This document shows, one piece after another, positions 12,922 through 24,242 of a DNA stretch of 64,000 nucleotides. The DNA is taken from contig OY997641.1 in assembly GCA_963921795.1 (NCBI GenBank), forward strand, positions 24,024,033-24,088,032, in the 5' to 3' direction. A program made the translations under genes and the position numbers. The notes under the pieces were generated by a model. The model was given only the letters and a program-made list of their open reading frames with translations, was not told where the DNA came from and ran no database searches. The stretch comes from Nannobrachium achirus. Lineage: Eukaryota; Chordata; Actinopteri; Myctophiformes; Myctophidae. The first letter of the stretch is position 1. The number at the start of each line of letters is the position of its first letter.

Positions 12922-15879
12922 CTGGACAAGATGAACAACAGATGCATGATGTCCCTGGTGAGGCTCAGGCTAGCATCTGATACAAAAGTACATACCATTT
13001 ACTTCTAGTCAGAGGGACAAAAAAAAGAGGTCCACTCGGTAGTGTTGCGCTATTTTCAGCACACCCAGCACAACCAAACATAAAATGACTTGTCTTTTTA
13101 GTTCTACTGGATCACTTCTCCACTAGTCCCTCCAAATAGTTTTTATTTGTTGACAAAATTGTCAATATATTTAGTCTTAGTTTTAGTCATCGTAGCTTGG
13201 TTTTTATCCTGTCAGTGAAAACATTTTTCATCATAGTTTTAGTCGAGGAAATCAGTACAAGATGACTTTATATTATACACACATTGCACATTATTAGGCA
13301 GATGTGTGACTAATATTGCCAATAGAGACAAGATCATGGATAAAAGCAAAATAAAATCTGACATGAAAGGAGTTGTAAATGTAATATTGTTACTGCTGCT
13401 CTACATACTGCAAACCAGGTGAAGAAATCACAATCTGAGACTGGTTTTATGGAAGATGATTCAGAATATATTGCTAGTTTGCTAATACGTTATTTTCGCT
13501 GTGAAACTTAGTTCTGAAAATTATTGAGATTGTTATGAATAATGGACATTCATTGTAACATTTTTGCTGTCGCGGTCATCTCCATGTACATACCTGTCCC
13601 TCCTGCTGGATGATGCGAGCCTGCAAATCTCCAGATTGCTGCTCCTTCTCCTTTCGTCTCTGCAGGTAGCCTCTGTCCACAGCACCCCCAAGGGATGACG
13701 ACTGCAGCAACTTTGGTGGAAAGAAGAAATAAGTCAAGCATTGAACACATAGACTGGACGCTCTCTCATTTTGACTATTTACTGATGGAAAGACCCGTCA
13801 TTTCTACCTCTTCACCGAGGCTTGGGGATTCTTCCTGCTTTGGCTGTCGCACCTCTGAGTTTGAGGCCACTACAGCCTTCTTCCTGCTCATGCGTGCTCT
13901 TGTTAGCCAGTCATCTTCAACCTCTTGGCCGTCTGTCTTCTGACCCATGGGAACCTCCGGCTGGCTGGGTTTGGAGGCATTGTTGGGTTCAGCAGCGGTT
14001 TCTACTGCCATTTTCACTGTTGGCGTGGTGCAGCTATCAGACACAGAAATTCCCCGTTCTCCGACAGGGGAGGAAGGAGCTTTTGGCAACTCTACAACGC
14101 TCTTGGGCTCTTTGAAGTCTTCCTCTGGATATTTAAAGTCGTCATCGTCGCTCGCTTTGAGACTCAGCCAGTCAGCTGCAGAGCGTGGCTGGGCAGGGGT
14201 AGGGTTTGTGGCCGACGCAGGGGTGGAAGGTTTGGGGTTCTTCTCTGGAGCAGAAACACTAACATCTTCTGTGGAGAACCTGAGAAAATCATTACAGGTT
14301 GTGAACTTTTCACTCAAAACACACATACACTGTTCACTTGTTATATAATAAAACGAGGCAAGATGTGCTCTTCTTAAATATCTGCCATCAAGCACTCACT
14401 GCAGCAGGTCATCTTGAACATGTGTGCATGCCTAAATGTGAGTTGCTGCAATGTAATTGGCAGAGTAGAAATGTACGTTAATGTGCAGTTGGACAGTCAT
14501 ACCTAATGAAGTGGCCGATGAGTGTACGGTATGTATATATAAAATATACGTTCTGAAGCTTGACTTCACAACCTACCTGACAGACTGCCTGCGTGAGCGA
14601 CGTCCCTCCCCTGGAGTGGATACCAATGTGGGCTGATAGGAACCAAATGTGAGGTCGTCTTCTAGAAATGGCTCTGTAATAGGTTTTCCATTAGCTTTAG
14701 TATTGGAGGTTCTCTCCTGTTGCTGCTTCTCCAGAGGCTGAGGCAGGTCTTTTCTTTCCACTGTGGGCGACCGGTCCAGGTGACGAGGCGACGTCCCACG
14801 CTCCAAAATCTCATCCAGCCTGGTGCGAGCTCTCTGCACACGCTCACCACTAAAGACAGACATTACATGAGGATTTATTTTCTCTCTTATGTACAGTATA
14901 TTGTTCCCGGTGGCTGTCTAACGATGGTTTAATGTGACAATGTTACCTTTCCCGGGTGGGCCTAGGTGCGGTCTCCTCCTCTTTGGGCTCGTCTTTTGTG
15001 TGGTCAAACCCTAGTTGACTCATTAAGTCATCGGCGTCGTCGTCAAACGTAAGCTCCTCTCGTTTCTTTGGCGTGTTCGCCGGAGGAGCTACAAAGCAGA
15101 CAGTAAGGAAATTAAGCCAGGGGGGTTTTCAGGACGGTTCCGCTACAGCTTCTACAGCCGCCGTGATGGGTTCCCACCACTTTTACTGAACTCTTTGCTT
15201 CACATGGTGACGCGTCTATGCAGCACCTGTTCGTGACGTTGTAGACACTACGTGGAAAGGTAGTTTCTGCCGGAGTAGGATGGGCTGCGACGACAAGCAG
15301 GTTTATCTATCGAGCACTGATCCATTTCCGGTTACTGAAGTGGACTGCTGTAGCCGTCCTTGCTTAAATTCCATATTATGTTAAGTCAGAGGCTACATTT
15401 TTGCACAGAAAATGGTTCCTCTTGAAATACACCAAATATACAGGACCCACCTATTTCCTCATTCTTTATGGTAGGGGATAACGAAGGAGATAATATGGAT
15501 TTCTCAGGTGGAGTCTTCTGCATTCTGATTTTAGGTTCAGTCTTGGTTTCATCTGGTAGGTCAGCAAGTAAGTCAGCCAAGGGGTCGTCTAGTTCTGTGT
15601 AGAGGAAATGAGGTACGTTTGAGTGATAATCTTTTTGCCTGCGTTCACAGCGCAGATCATTTTACTATTTAATTGTGACCATTTTACTTTATTTCTTACT
15701 TTTAAATAAGTAAATAAGTGTATGTGTTTATTTAAAACTGATATTTACATGCGTTTTGCGGGAATATTATTATTCTGGTAAAACATACAGTATATATTCG
15801 ATGGTCTATCTCTCAATGTAAGGAAGTTAATACCAAGTAAATAGACATCTTGAAATGTCTTAATGTTTACCCAGCAAAA

Positions 15880-15926
<47 letters not shown>

Positions 15927-18900
15927 GGAACAAAGACAAACATTCACATTTTGGTGTAGGTGTAAACAACACATATTAGAAATGTTTACAGCACTAAACA
16001 AATACTTTGATTGCTAAAATTGAGTTTGACAAATTTTCTGTTGAGAGTTTAATTGCTTATTACACCCCATTTTCACTCACCGTTAAAGGTGAACTTTTTG
16101 TAGCCACGAGCAGGTGATGTGGCCACAGAACTCAGCTTGTTCTCTTTCGAGGTGGTTTTATCTGGGTGGAGAAGGGAAAAACAGCTCAGTTTGAACTGAG
16201 AACAGAATATTGAACAACTCCACACAACACAGCTGTTGAGAATGTTCTCTTTGCCGTCTAGTGGTAACCTCTGATAGACAGTTCATTCATCATTGTCAAT
16301 AGTTGCGTTTCCATAAGGCTTATTCGAAAATAGGAAGCGAAAAATCGATTTTAGCCTGTTTCCGTCCACCGATGAATTGCGATTCTTGGGAGACATGCTG
16401 TAAATGACTTCCCGCGGGCCTGCACACAGTGCACAGACCTGGGATTGGGCTGATTTTTTCAGACCGAATCTGAGACGTGACTTCTCATGGTCTCATCCTG
16501 CAAGTTTCTGCGTCTGGAGGGTGGCCGATCTGCAAGCTCACAACGTGTTGTGGATGCGAGGTGCTGTGAGCTTGTAGATTGGCCACTTTTGGTACGCAAC
16601 ACGGTGTGACGACGAGGTGTTAGCCAGGATCTACTTGGGTGATGTGACGGACGAGGCTTGCACACAACAGCGCCGTAAAATAAACAGCTGATGCAAGGTA
16701 CAGTAGTTGGGAACACAGCGCCAACGAGTTAGTAGCTCCCTTCAGCCAAATCGATATCATGCGAGTTCGATTCATTTTAATTAAAACCTATTCGCTTAGT
16801 GTTTCCATTTCCCTTTTGCGCATTTAGTTTTTTCTATAAAGCCTCAAAATCCACCTCCTCCAAGCGCATACATGTTTTTGCGAATAATGAAAGATTATTC
16901 GAATGTTGAAGTGTTTCCATTAAAAGATTTATGCGCAAAAGCCTTAATGTGCAAAAAGAGGCTTTATGGAAACGCCACTACTGACAGATAGGTGTCTGTT
17001 ATCACCACTTGACACATTGACCAATGTCAGTCCAGGTGTCTCCTTAAAAAAGCATTCAGTCCACAGTATTCACTCCTCCATCCCAGGCAGCCATGCATTC
17101 ATGACCAACATAAGCCTTGGTTTTCTGTATGTACTGCTTTGTTTGCTATATGTTGATTATATTTTGCATATTGTGACGTACTTTGCAATAATATAATCGT
17201 TTCAAATGTTCTCTTTATTGTTTAAATGCCAGTTGATAATTTGTTCCATATTGTTTGCTTTGTTGTCAGAAACCATGTAAATGGGGAAATAAATCAGTTA
17301 GTCAAGCTCTTTAATGGAGAAAACCTTGGCAGTCAGCTCTATATCCAGAACACAACAAAGTATTTAATAACTGCAAAAGCATTATGGTTTAATCATGACC
17401 CTTCCTCGATCCTTTTGATCTTTGTAAGGACAGACATTTAGGAGCACATTGTGTGGAGAAAAACAAAGCTCAAGCAACTCTGAGATGAGGGGTTGCCTTA
17501 AATGGATAAATGGATCATAGTTTACCACATGAACACGTACATCCCTATTCTGGAGGCAGGAACGAACATTCTGCAAAATTAGACGCTCTATGAGCTCACA
17601 ATGCATTGTGCTGCGATGTAGATCGTCTATTTTCGGTGTAGAGATTTGGTGTAATAAGGAGCTACTCAACTAATTATGCAGGGTCTAAGTGGTTAAAGAG
17701 TAGATGCACAATGCCGCTCAGTACTCACTTTACGCTATTAACATCATCACATCTAGGGATACTGTAGGAGCGCATTGCAGAGTGAAACTTGTTCCTCTGG
17801 GTTTTAACTTACCGTCCAATTTGGGCAGATCAACTTTAGGTCCACTGTTACCCAAGGACTTTGTCTTTGCAGGGGCTGAACTGGGATTTTTCTTTGGACC
17901 AAACAAATCAGCATCCATCTCATCCAGGTCCTGCAAAAAGACAAACCGCAACACTTCAATGGTTGTTGGTGAACATGTTGTGTAGGCACTAAGAGCACTA
18001 AGGCAATTAAAAGTCACCAAATGTTCAGTTTTGTTTCATGATTACCTTCAGGTTCTTCAGTATGTCGTTTGGATCTGCCTCAGAGACATCAGAGTCCTGG
18101 CATGAAAATATGAAAATGTGCGAATGTCGAATGAAGTAGAAAAATTATATTATGCATAACATGTACAGCAGATGTCTTATTGAAGTCCTGTTTTTCATTG
18201 AATTGGACATGAACAGCAAAAAAGCAGTGCAACAGCTAACTTTCAAACTAATCAATATAATTGATAATGTATTTAGTTTTTTTTACAAAGCAAAACATTT
18301 AAAAAAATGCATAATTAATTATCATATTGATGCATTAAGAGCTTGTAGATTTGCCCACAACACTTTTGTAGCACAAAGTATATTCGATTATTCAATTATT
18401 ATTATTATCACCACATAATCAATAGTTGCATCCCTAAGATACAGCTCTTAAGTCCACTCTTTCTTTTGCAGAAAGAACATTGCAGTGTTACCTCAAAATC
18501 GCCAGCATCCCTTGCTGCTTCCTCAGCTAATTCACTGAAAAAGTTGTCAGATGACCTAGAGAACAGATGAAGTAAGTCAGACTGGGACAGTATTTAGCAA
18601 TTGGTTGCACGCTATGGTGGTACTTAATTTTCTTTCTTTTACTTACTGGTTTATTGGTCCTCTACGGTTTGGATTATCCCTCGATTCTGATGAATGAATG
18701 AAAGAAATCGGCTTATAGTAATCTATGACTACACTGACAAACAAGATATATTTCTTTAAGCCATAGTCATTAAGACGATAACTGAAATGGTAGAATTGTG
18801 TTTACTTACCCATAATCAGGTCATCAAATAAAATGTCATCTTCTGAACCTAGGGGAGAAGGGGGGGGGGACACATGGTCTTATGTTCTGCGCTGTGGTCA

Positions 18901-19295
18901 CATTATCTTCCTGTGAAACCACTATGGCTTCTTTCCATTGGGGTCCTTATTATTCAATTCATCGAAACATTTAATAATGACAGACAACTACAACACTATG
19001 CATCATATAAACAAGTGGTAATGAAGGTTATAAGATTCAATTGACTCACTTTTGAAGGGCTTGCTGTTCTGCTTGGAAGCCTGCAAATGTGAAGAGGAAA
19101 ATAATATTGAGGATATTATCTACCAACATGCAACCATCAGTTAAAGCGAATAAACTACAGCAAACAGATAAAACGAACAGGTTTTAACTGAATTATCCTT
19201 TAGTATAATAATAATAATAATAATAACGCCAATTAAACTGATCATGATAAAAAAAAATGCCTATCAATTTAATAAAGTATGACTTGACTTGCCAT
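4113..19295 (-). CDS. fbf1: Fas-binding factor 1 (complete gene, 25 coding exons)
   Basis: FBF1 (Albatross) sits on the distal appendages (transition fibres) of the mother centriole and helps gate protein entry into the cilium; it is also linked to keratin and apical junctions in epithelia. I traced 25 coding exons on the minus strand. Every junction has a splice signal and keeps the reading phase, giving 3177 nt and 1058 residues (human FBF1 is about 1130). Recognisable family blocks are an acidic N-terminus (SSEDDILFDDLIM), DLDEMDADLFGPKKNPSSAP, EELTFDDDADDLM, FLEDDLTFGSYQPT with RRSRRQSVR, an ADWLSLK block, a long coiled coil from about residue 490, DEEIDAVTSATSQTR, and a C-terminus DRDYLQDEQFFLDTLK. 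The start is the first in-frame ATG (in-frame stop 30 nt upstream). No frame breaks were seen. The exon map is in the three following entries. Confidence 0.94.
5218..6572. other. fbf1 intron 20
   Basis: No exon or conserved frame seen. It holds a short hAT MITE at 6230-6391 and AT-rich sequence, including a run of cgatat-like words at about 6480-6560. Confidence 0.6.
6230..6391. mobile_element. hAT-type MITE, 162 bp, with perfect 8-bp TSD
   Basis: The ends are CAGTGGTCCTCA and TGAGAACTACTG, the hAT form CAGTGGTTCTCA with small changes. It is flanked on both sides by ATTTAGAC (6222-6229 and 6392-6399). The interior holds a perfect 20-bp inverted repeat, ctctgacagtatacaaatga, at 6303-6348. Confidence 0.85.
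7004..7095 (+). mobile_element. hAT end fragment
   Basis: CAGTGGTGCTCAAACTTTTT followed by the accccc-rich body typical of Charlie-like hAT ends. No matching second end or TSD was found; a separate right end, gagaaccactg, lies near 45508. Confidence 0.5.
7170..7247. repeat. Palindromic hairpin repeat, copy in fbf1 intron 19
   Basis: The arms aaaatagcagatctacaagc and gtgagcttgtatatctgcta surround a CpG-rich loop with gcaccgagtgc. A partial relative of the right half lies just upstream at 6908-6966. Confidence 0.7.
8036..8186 (+). repeat. SINE, 3' half (family of 37840-38102)
   Basis: It matches the second half of the full copy, from aggttggtgccttgcatggt to the tail with the cttggataaaggcgctatat core. 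The tRNA-like head is missing. Confidence 0.7.
9670..11472. other. fbf1 intron 15, distal part
   Basis: No exon seen. It is AT-rich with short tgtgtg words and a tRNA-like SINE scrap near 10420-10455. A stretch at about 10626-10968 has some LTR-like features but no flanking duplication, so I leave it unassigned. Confidence 0.5.
11483..11971. mobile_element. 489-bp TIR DNA element abutting fbf1 exon 15
   Basis: The termini TAGCCTCGCAA and TTGCGAGGCTA form an 11-bp perfect TIR. Nine-base direct repeats CCTCTGCAG lie outside both ends (11474-11482 and 11972-11980), a clear TSD; 9 bp is usual for MULE-type transposition. There is no transposase frame, so it is non-autonomous. On the fbf1 strand the right TSD is the end of exon 15 (ctgcagag) plus the G of the splice donor, and the T of that donor is the terminal base of the element. 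Confidence 0.85.
12401..12652 (-). repeat. tRNA-derived SINE, full length
   Basis: On the minus strand it starts ggggctcaggggtagagtgg (A box), has a B-box region gttcccagttcgatcccggg, and ends with the same ggtgccatgcatggtttcct and tatataaatgtaccattt tail as the copy at 37840. It lies in fbf1 intron 14. Confidence 0.8.
12699..12757. repeat. Palindromic hairpin repeat
   Basis: The arms aggctcacaacg and cgttgtgagctta face each other across a short agtaatgcaa loop, continuing into tagattggctatttttt on the right. The outer left arm has decayed. Confidence 0.55.
12922..13593. other. fbf1 intron 13
   Basis: At about 13040-13260 there is a tttagtcttagttttagtca repeat that is also seen at 48785-49000 and 63755-63895. 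No exon found. Confidence 0.5.
13594..15594 (-). CDS. fbf1: fbf1 exons 9-13 (middle region)
   Basis: Exons: 9, 15451-15594; 10, 14947-15088; 11, 14577-14849; 12, 13808-14279; 13, 13594-13710. They code for ELDDPLADLLADLPDETK, the EELTFDDDADDLM block, the conserved FLEDDLTFGSYQPT segment, and a Pro/Ser/Glu-rich linker with an ADWLSLK motif. The acceptor of exon 12 is tttctcag before GTTCTCC. A competing AG ten bases downstream would shift the frame, so phase decides between them. Confidence 0.92.
15876..15922. repeat. Poly-A and (TA)n microsatellite
   Basis: Thirteen A residues are followed by about 17 TA units, inside fbf1 intron 8. Confidence 0.9.
16081..19295 (-). CDS. fbf1: fbf1 exons 1-8 (N-terminal acidic region)
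   Basis: Exons in transcript order: 1, 19293-19295 (only the ATG is coding); 2, 19050-19080; 3, 18810-18848; 4, 18647-18686; 5, 18492-18555; 6, 18046-18096; 7, 17813-17930; 8, 16081-16161. Exon 1 ends ATG followed by GCAAGT, a GC-AG intron; the others use GT-AG. The predicted start is MASKQNSKPFK and the segment runs through residue 142. It is rich in Asp and Glu, with short linear motifs and no predicted membrane segment. Very short exons of 31-51 bp dominate, which explains why open-frame scans miss most of it. Confidence 0.9.
16305..16975. mobile_element. TIR DNA element (about 670 bp) in fbf1 intron 7
   Basis: The left end GCGTTTCCATAAGGC and right end GCTTTATGGAAACGC form a TIR of about 15 bp with small changes. 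Inner tgtttccatt and gcgcaaaa words near 16790-16955 suggest a nested or rearranged relative. No transposase frame or clear TSD. A palindromic hairpin copy (16521-16589) lies inside it. Confidence 0.65.
16521..16589. repeat. Palindromic hairpin repeat, nested in a TIR element
   Basis: Arms gtggccgatctgcaagctca and tgagcttgtagattggccac, loop caacgtgttgtggatgcg. It lies within the 16305-16975 element, so it either inserted after that element or was carried by it. Confidence 0.7.
17578..17634. repeat. Palindromic hairpin repeat (diverged)
   Basis: The arms aattagacgctctatgagct and gcgatgtagatcgtctattt keep the outer stem. The core gctcacaatgcattgtg holds its own small palindrome. Confidence 0.5.
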
Positions 19296-20075
19296 GCTGA
19301 ATCTCTGCTGCAAGCATTCAAATCAGATTAAGCGTCACCCGTCCCCTAGGTAACCGCACTCCTCATGCGGCCATAGGGCGTCCAGATTCCTTATGACACT
19401 TTAGTTTCCTAGTAGATTGGGGGCGACCAGTGTCATCTGTTGTCGTTTTATTTAATGAGCTAAATGGGGTTTAACTCAGAATACATGAACCGGCTTTAAA
19501 ATAATGCTAGCTTAGCTAACCGTGGCTAATATGGCTATTATACATGTGAATCACATTAAACGTCACACCGGCGACACCGCACAGTCGTTACGTCCCAACC
19601 AGGCGTGACTCCCGTCACCTGTCTTCGTCTGTGATAAGTTTTAAGCGCAAGCGGTAAGTTTCCAGTTAATGTTTACCACCTAGTTAACGATACACAAGGG
19701 TTTATTTTTAAATTAGCGTGATTTGGCGCAGCTCTCACGTCGACGCCGACCTTGGTGTTTACGTTTACTTCCTGTTCCTTGTTTTCCATTTCCAGTTGCA
19801 TTCTGGGTCACGTAGTTCTAGAAATCTGGGAAGACCGGGATAAAGCAAAGAAGGACCTTGTATTGAATGGATAAAGTAACAGACTTGAGAGAGTTGAAAC
19901 CCCGGGCTATGCTTGAAGGTTGAGACAAGCTATTCATTTATTTTCTTTAACCCTGCTCGTTATTTTAATTTTTCTAAAACAATGCTGAGACTTGAGTTGA
20001 GTTCTTGGTCATTTCAACCCTACCCTCCCTGCCCCTTCCTTGTATATACTGTACATACTGATGGTTTAGACTTAA
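19296..20075. promoter_or_regulatory. fbf1 promoter region
   Basis: The region upstream of the fbf1 start codon is richer in CpG than its surroundings, mainly 19340-19780. It contains an ETS-like acttcctg at 19767-19774. At 19798-19816, read on the fbf1 strand, ACTACGTGACCCA fits the vertebrate promoter motif ACTAYRNNNCCCR. There is no TATA box at a convincing distance. The transcription start was not located. Confidence 0.45.
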
Positions 20076-21711
20076 GGTTCGTACACACAGAGGGCGAATT
20101 GGCGAAAAGCGAATTAAGCTCTGTCCACACCGGCGAATTAGCGAAAGCGACGTAATAAGCGAACCAAAAAGGCGAAGAATTCGCCATTCGCCCTTTTCCA
20201 TACACACCAAAAAGCGACGCGAATATGCGTATAATATTCGCTTAATTCGCCTAAAAACGAGGGGGCGATATCTGCCTGCATAGCCACAGGAGAAAGCAGA
20301 AGAAAGGAGAGAGAGGAGAACGGAGACAGGGAAACAAATAAAACAATGGAAACTACATCCTCAAGTGATGATGAGACCTGGCCGTGGCTGTTAGCCTATT
20401 AAATAAGAAAAAGAACAGAAGAGACAAGTGACAACACGCGTTCTCCGTTCCCCCTCCCCTCAGCTCCGGCCGGGAGCAGAGTAGACAGGGTCGGTCAGTG
20501 TTTTATCATAGCCGGGTCGGAATGGCCGCATCACCCTCGGAATACGGGGCTGTCAATCATGTGTATTACCCGAGAGGACCCTAGAGGACCCGTACTGTAT
20601 GTGTACTTTCTACTTTTTATGCAAACTGTAAAGCAATCAATCAATGTGTGTGTGCGCGCTGAACTACTGGAGTTCCGTGTGTGCTGTGTTTAGGCTGGCC
20701 TGACCTAGGATCATGGTCTGTTAGCCGTGAGGCAGCGAGATGAATGGCTGTGTAACAGTGAGATGATAATGCTGGTCTAGGATCAGTTTAACAGCAGGGG
20801 GAAAATATCAATTGGTGCGTGCGTAATGCATGCGTGATGGTAGCCTGCTGCCAGGATGATGAGAAAGCACCCGCTACCGCGTACAAGTTAAACCATGACT
20901 TTCCTCTCTGTAGTTAGAAAATAGCCTAAAAGTATTCCTTTTAATCTCTGGCTTTTGTTTCGATCTTAATATTATAGATTCCTTGGTAGCCTTCTTCTGC
21001 CTGTCAATCAGTTAACAGCGCACGCTGCACGGCTGCAGTGAGTTACATGAAAGAGGGTTTTAATAATGATTAAATGATCGGGTCTCTCGGAAATAAAAGG
21101 ATTTCGGGACAACATGTCACGGGTTTCGGTCTGTAAAAAAAGAAAGTCAGTGTAAAGTAACTAAAAGTAGCCTACATTTACTTGAGTAGCCTGTACTTGT
21201 AGAGGAGTCCAATTTCCAGTAGCCTACATTCCTTCTACTCCACTACACGTCGGATCCTTTTGTATTTAATACCCAGCGATTTATTTTAAAACATTAGTCT
21301 TTTTGCAGTTATAAATTAGCCTAAAACATACCATATGCTTTTACCAGTAATACATTCGAGTAGTTTTTACAAGCTGCTTGTAACAAGCTGCCACACAGAG
21401 AGAGACACGGAAAAGGAGAAAAACACCGTTCCCCTCGGCCTCAATGTAACGTGAAGGTCCCTCCACCATTCTCTCTCTCTCTCTCTTGAAATAGGGTAGA
21501 GTGAGCTTACTTTGATACAGAGAGAGAGAGGAATTCGCCTTTGAACGTTCGCTAAATTCGACACAAGGGCGAATAAAAAACAGACGCCTTTTCGCTTTTT
21601 CGAAATTCGCGTTTGGTGTGGATGCTTCCATTGACTTTATAAGGTTTTTAAAAAAAGGCGAATTATACGCTAATTCGCTATTCGCCAATTCGCCCTCTGT
21701 GTGTACGAACC
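20076..21711. mobile_element. Foldback DNA element, left unit (complete TIRs)
   Basis: Both ends carry the same inverted terminus of about 40 bp, beginning ggttcgtacacacagagggc and continuing in gcgaatt words, with one mismatch. The interior (agtagacagggtcggtcagt and so on) has no transposase frame. From 20116 inward it is the reverse complement of the right unit. Confidence 0.7.
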
Positions 21712-23265
21712 TTTAGCGTATTATTCGCCTTTTGTTCACAACCTTATAAAGTCAATGGAAGCATCCACACCAAACGCGAATTTCGAAAAAGCGAAAAGGC
21801 GTCTGTTTTTTATTCGCCCTTGTGTCGAATTAAGCGAACGTTCAAAGGCGAATTCCTCTCTCTCTCTGTATCAAAGTAAGCTCACTCTACCCTATTTCAA
21901 GAGAGAGAGAGAGAATGGTGGAGGGACCTTCACGTTACATTGAGGCCGAGGGGAACAGTGTCTTTCTCCTTTTCCGTGTCTCGTCTGCGTGGCTGCTTGG
22001 GAAAAGTAGCCTACTCGAATGTCTTACTGGTAAAAACATGGTTTATGTGTTTGTTATTGTAGGCTACTTTATATCTGCAAAAAGACTAATGTTTAAAAAT
22101 AAATCGCTGGGTATTAAATAGCCTACAATAGGATCCGAAATGAGTCGATTAGAAGGAAAGTACTGGAAATTCGACTCAAGTACAAATACCTACAAGTACA
22201 AGCTACTCAAGTAAATGTAGGCTACTTTTAGTTACTTTACACTGACTTTCTTTTTTTACAGGCCGAAATCCTTTTATTTCCGAGAGACCCGACCATTTAA
22301 TCATTATTAAAACCCTCTTTCATGTAACGCACTGCAGCCGTGCAGCGTGCGCTGTTAACTGATTGACAGGCAGAAGAAGGCTACCAAGGAATCTATAATA
22401 TTAAGATCGAAACAAAAGCCAGAGATTAAAAGGAATACTTTTAGGCTATTTTCTAACTACAGAGAGTAAAGTCATGGTTTAACTTGCTTTCTCATCATCC
22501 TGGCAGCAGGCTACGCATCACGCATGCATTACACACGCACCAATATCTTTTCCCCCTGCTGTTAAACTGATCCTAGACCAGTATTATCATCTCACTGTTA
22601 CACAGCCATTCATCTCGCTGCCTCACGGCTAACAGACCTGATCCTAGGTCAGGCCAGCCTAAACACAGCACACACGTTAAACAGAACTCCACAGTTCGTT
22701 CCTTATAGCGCACGCCAGCGCGCGCACACACACATTGATTGATTGCTTTACAGTTTGCATAAAAAGCAGAAAGTACACACACAGTACGGGTCCTCTTGGG
22801 TCCTCTCGGGTAATACACATAATGATTGACATGATAAAACACTGACCGACCCTGTCTACTCTGCCCCCGGTCGGAGCTGAGGGGAGGGGGAACGGAGAAC
22901 GCGTGTTGTCACTTGTCTCTTCTGTTCTTTTTCTTATTTAATAGGGTAACAACCACGGCCAGGTCTCATCATCACTTGAGGATATAGTTTCCATTGTTTT
23001 ATTTGTTTCCCTGTCTCTGTTCTCCTCTCTCCTCTCCTCTCCTCTCCTCTCCTCTCCTCTCTCTCCTCTCTCTCCTTTCTTCTCCTTTCTCCTGTGGCTA
23101 TGCAGGCAGATATCGCCCCTCGTTTTTAGACGAATTAAGCGAATATTATACGCATATTCGCGTCGCTTTTTGGTGTGTATGGAAAAGGGCGAATGGCGAA
23201 TTCTTCGCCTTTTTGGTTCGCTTATTCACGTCGCTTTCGCTAATTCGCCGGTGTGGACAGAGCTT
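21712..23265. mobile_element. Foldback DNA element, right unit (inverted copy)
   Basis: An inverted copy of 20116-21675, matching along nearly its whole length apart from scattered substitutions and an expanded (CTCTC)n tract at 23025-23080. It lacks the outermost ggttcgtacacac terminus of the left unit. Confidence 0.7.
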
Positions 23266-23787
23266 TACTGTTACCTGCCCCTTCCTTGTATATATTGTAT
23301 ATACTGTACTTACTGATTGTATAGACCTACTGTTTTCTTTTTTCTTTACATATCTACTGCATAGTACTGTGTTCTATTTGTCTGTCATTCAATGTTATAT
23401 GAGATACTTTAATGGTTTCCTGTTGAAATAAGCTTAGTCTTTTCATGGATCTCCTTTTAGTAGACCTTGTACCAGTGAACTGTACCGTCATGAATCTGTA
23501 CATTTTCCTATGCAAACTTCTAATAAAGCCTTCAATCAATCAATCAAAAGTTTTCAAACACGCCACGAGGTGGCGTCTCAGCTCTCAGGCTGGAGTTTGC
23601 TTTATTCCCTAATGAATGGAGTTTATCCTGGGGTCTAGGTAGGATAAACTTGGACCTAGAGTCAGACCTAGACCTCACAGCTCTGCCTCTCCATTCAACT
23701 TCTTCCACCTCTTGGCTCTATAAAATATGCTTCTGTAATATACTTCAAAATCAGTTTAACCACTTTACTTCATTCTTCAGCTATTTA

Positions 23788-23862
23788 GAAATAGCCGATC
23801 TACAAGCTCACAACTCACCGCAACAATGTGGTGTGTTGTGAGCCTGTAGATCTGCTATCAAA
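23788..23862. repeat. Palindromic hairpin repeat
   Basis: Arms aaatagccgatctacaagct and gtgagcctgtagatctgcta, with a loop built on caacaatgtggtgtgttg. One of the best preserved copies. Confidence 0.75.
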
Positions 23863-23999
23863 ATAAAAACTTAAATAAATATGGGATACGCTTTGAAAAC
23901 GCTAAGATTGTGCTTTATAGGCTACTTTAAAGCACAATTAATTGTACTCTATAAAGTTTATAGAGTAGGCCTACAATTAATTGATTGTGTCACACACAG

Positions 24000-24157
24000 G
24001 CACAATAAAGAGCAAGAGAGACTAGGAGGAGGCTACTTTAAAGGGACAATATAAGCTGTTATTCATTGATGGCAAACAAATTGATACATTTGATTTATTC
24101 AAAGCACTTTACAATGTGCATTACATTCACACGCACGCACGCGCACGCACGCACGCA

Positions 24158-24242
<85 letters not shown>

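Larger units (their letters stand above)
20028..23549 (+). mobile_element. Retrotransposon 3' end split by a large palindrome
   Basis: The segment 23274-23549 ends taataaagccttcaatcaat, a LINE-like AATAAA plus (CAAT)n tail. Its first part, cctgccccttccttgtatat, also occurs at 20028-20063, just left of the palindrome. So the palindromic unit sits inside an older 3' UTR-like sequence with a duplicated junction. The family was not identified. Confidence 0.4.

Noticed and set aside
13925-14377. Plus-strand frames of 97-150 residues over fbf1 exon 12
   Set aside because: They are antisense shadows of the fbf1 exon on the minus strand.
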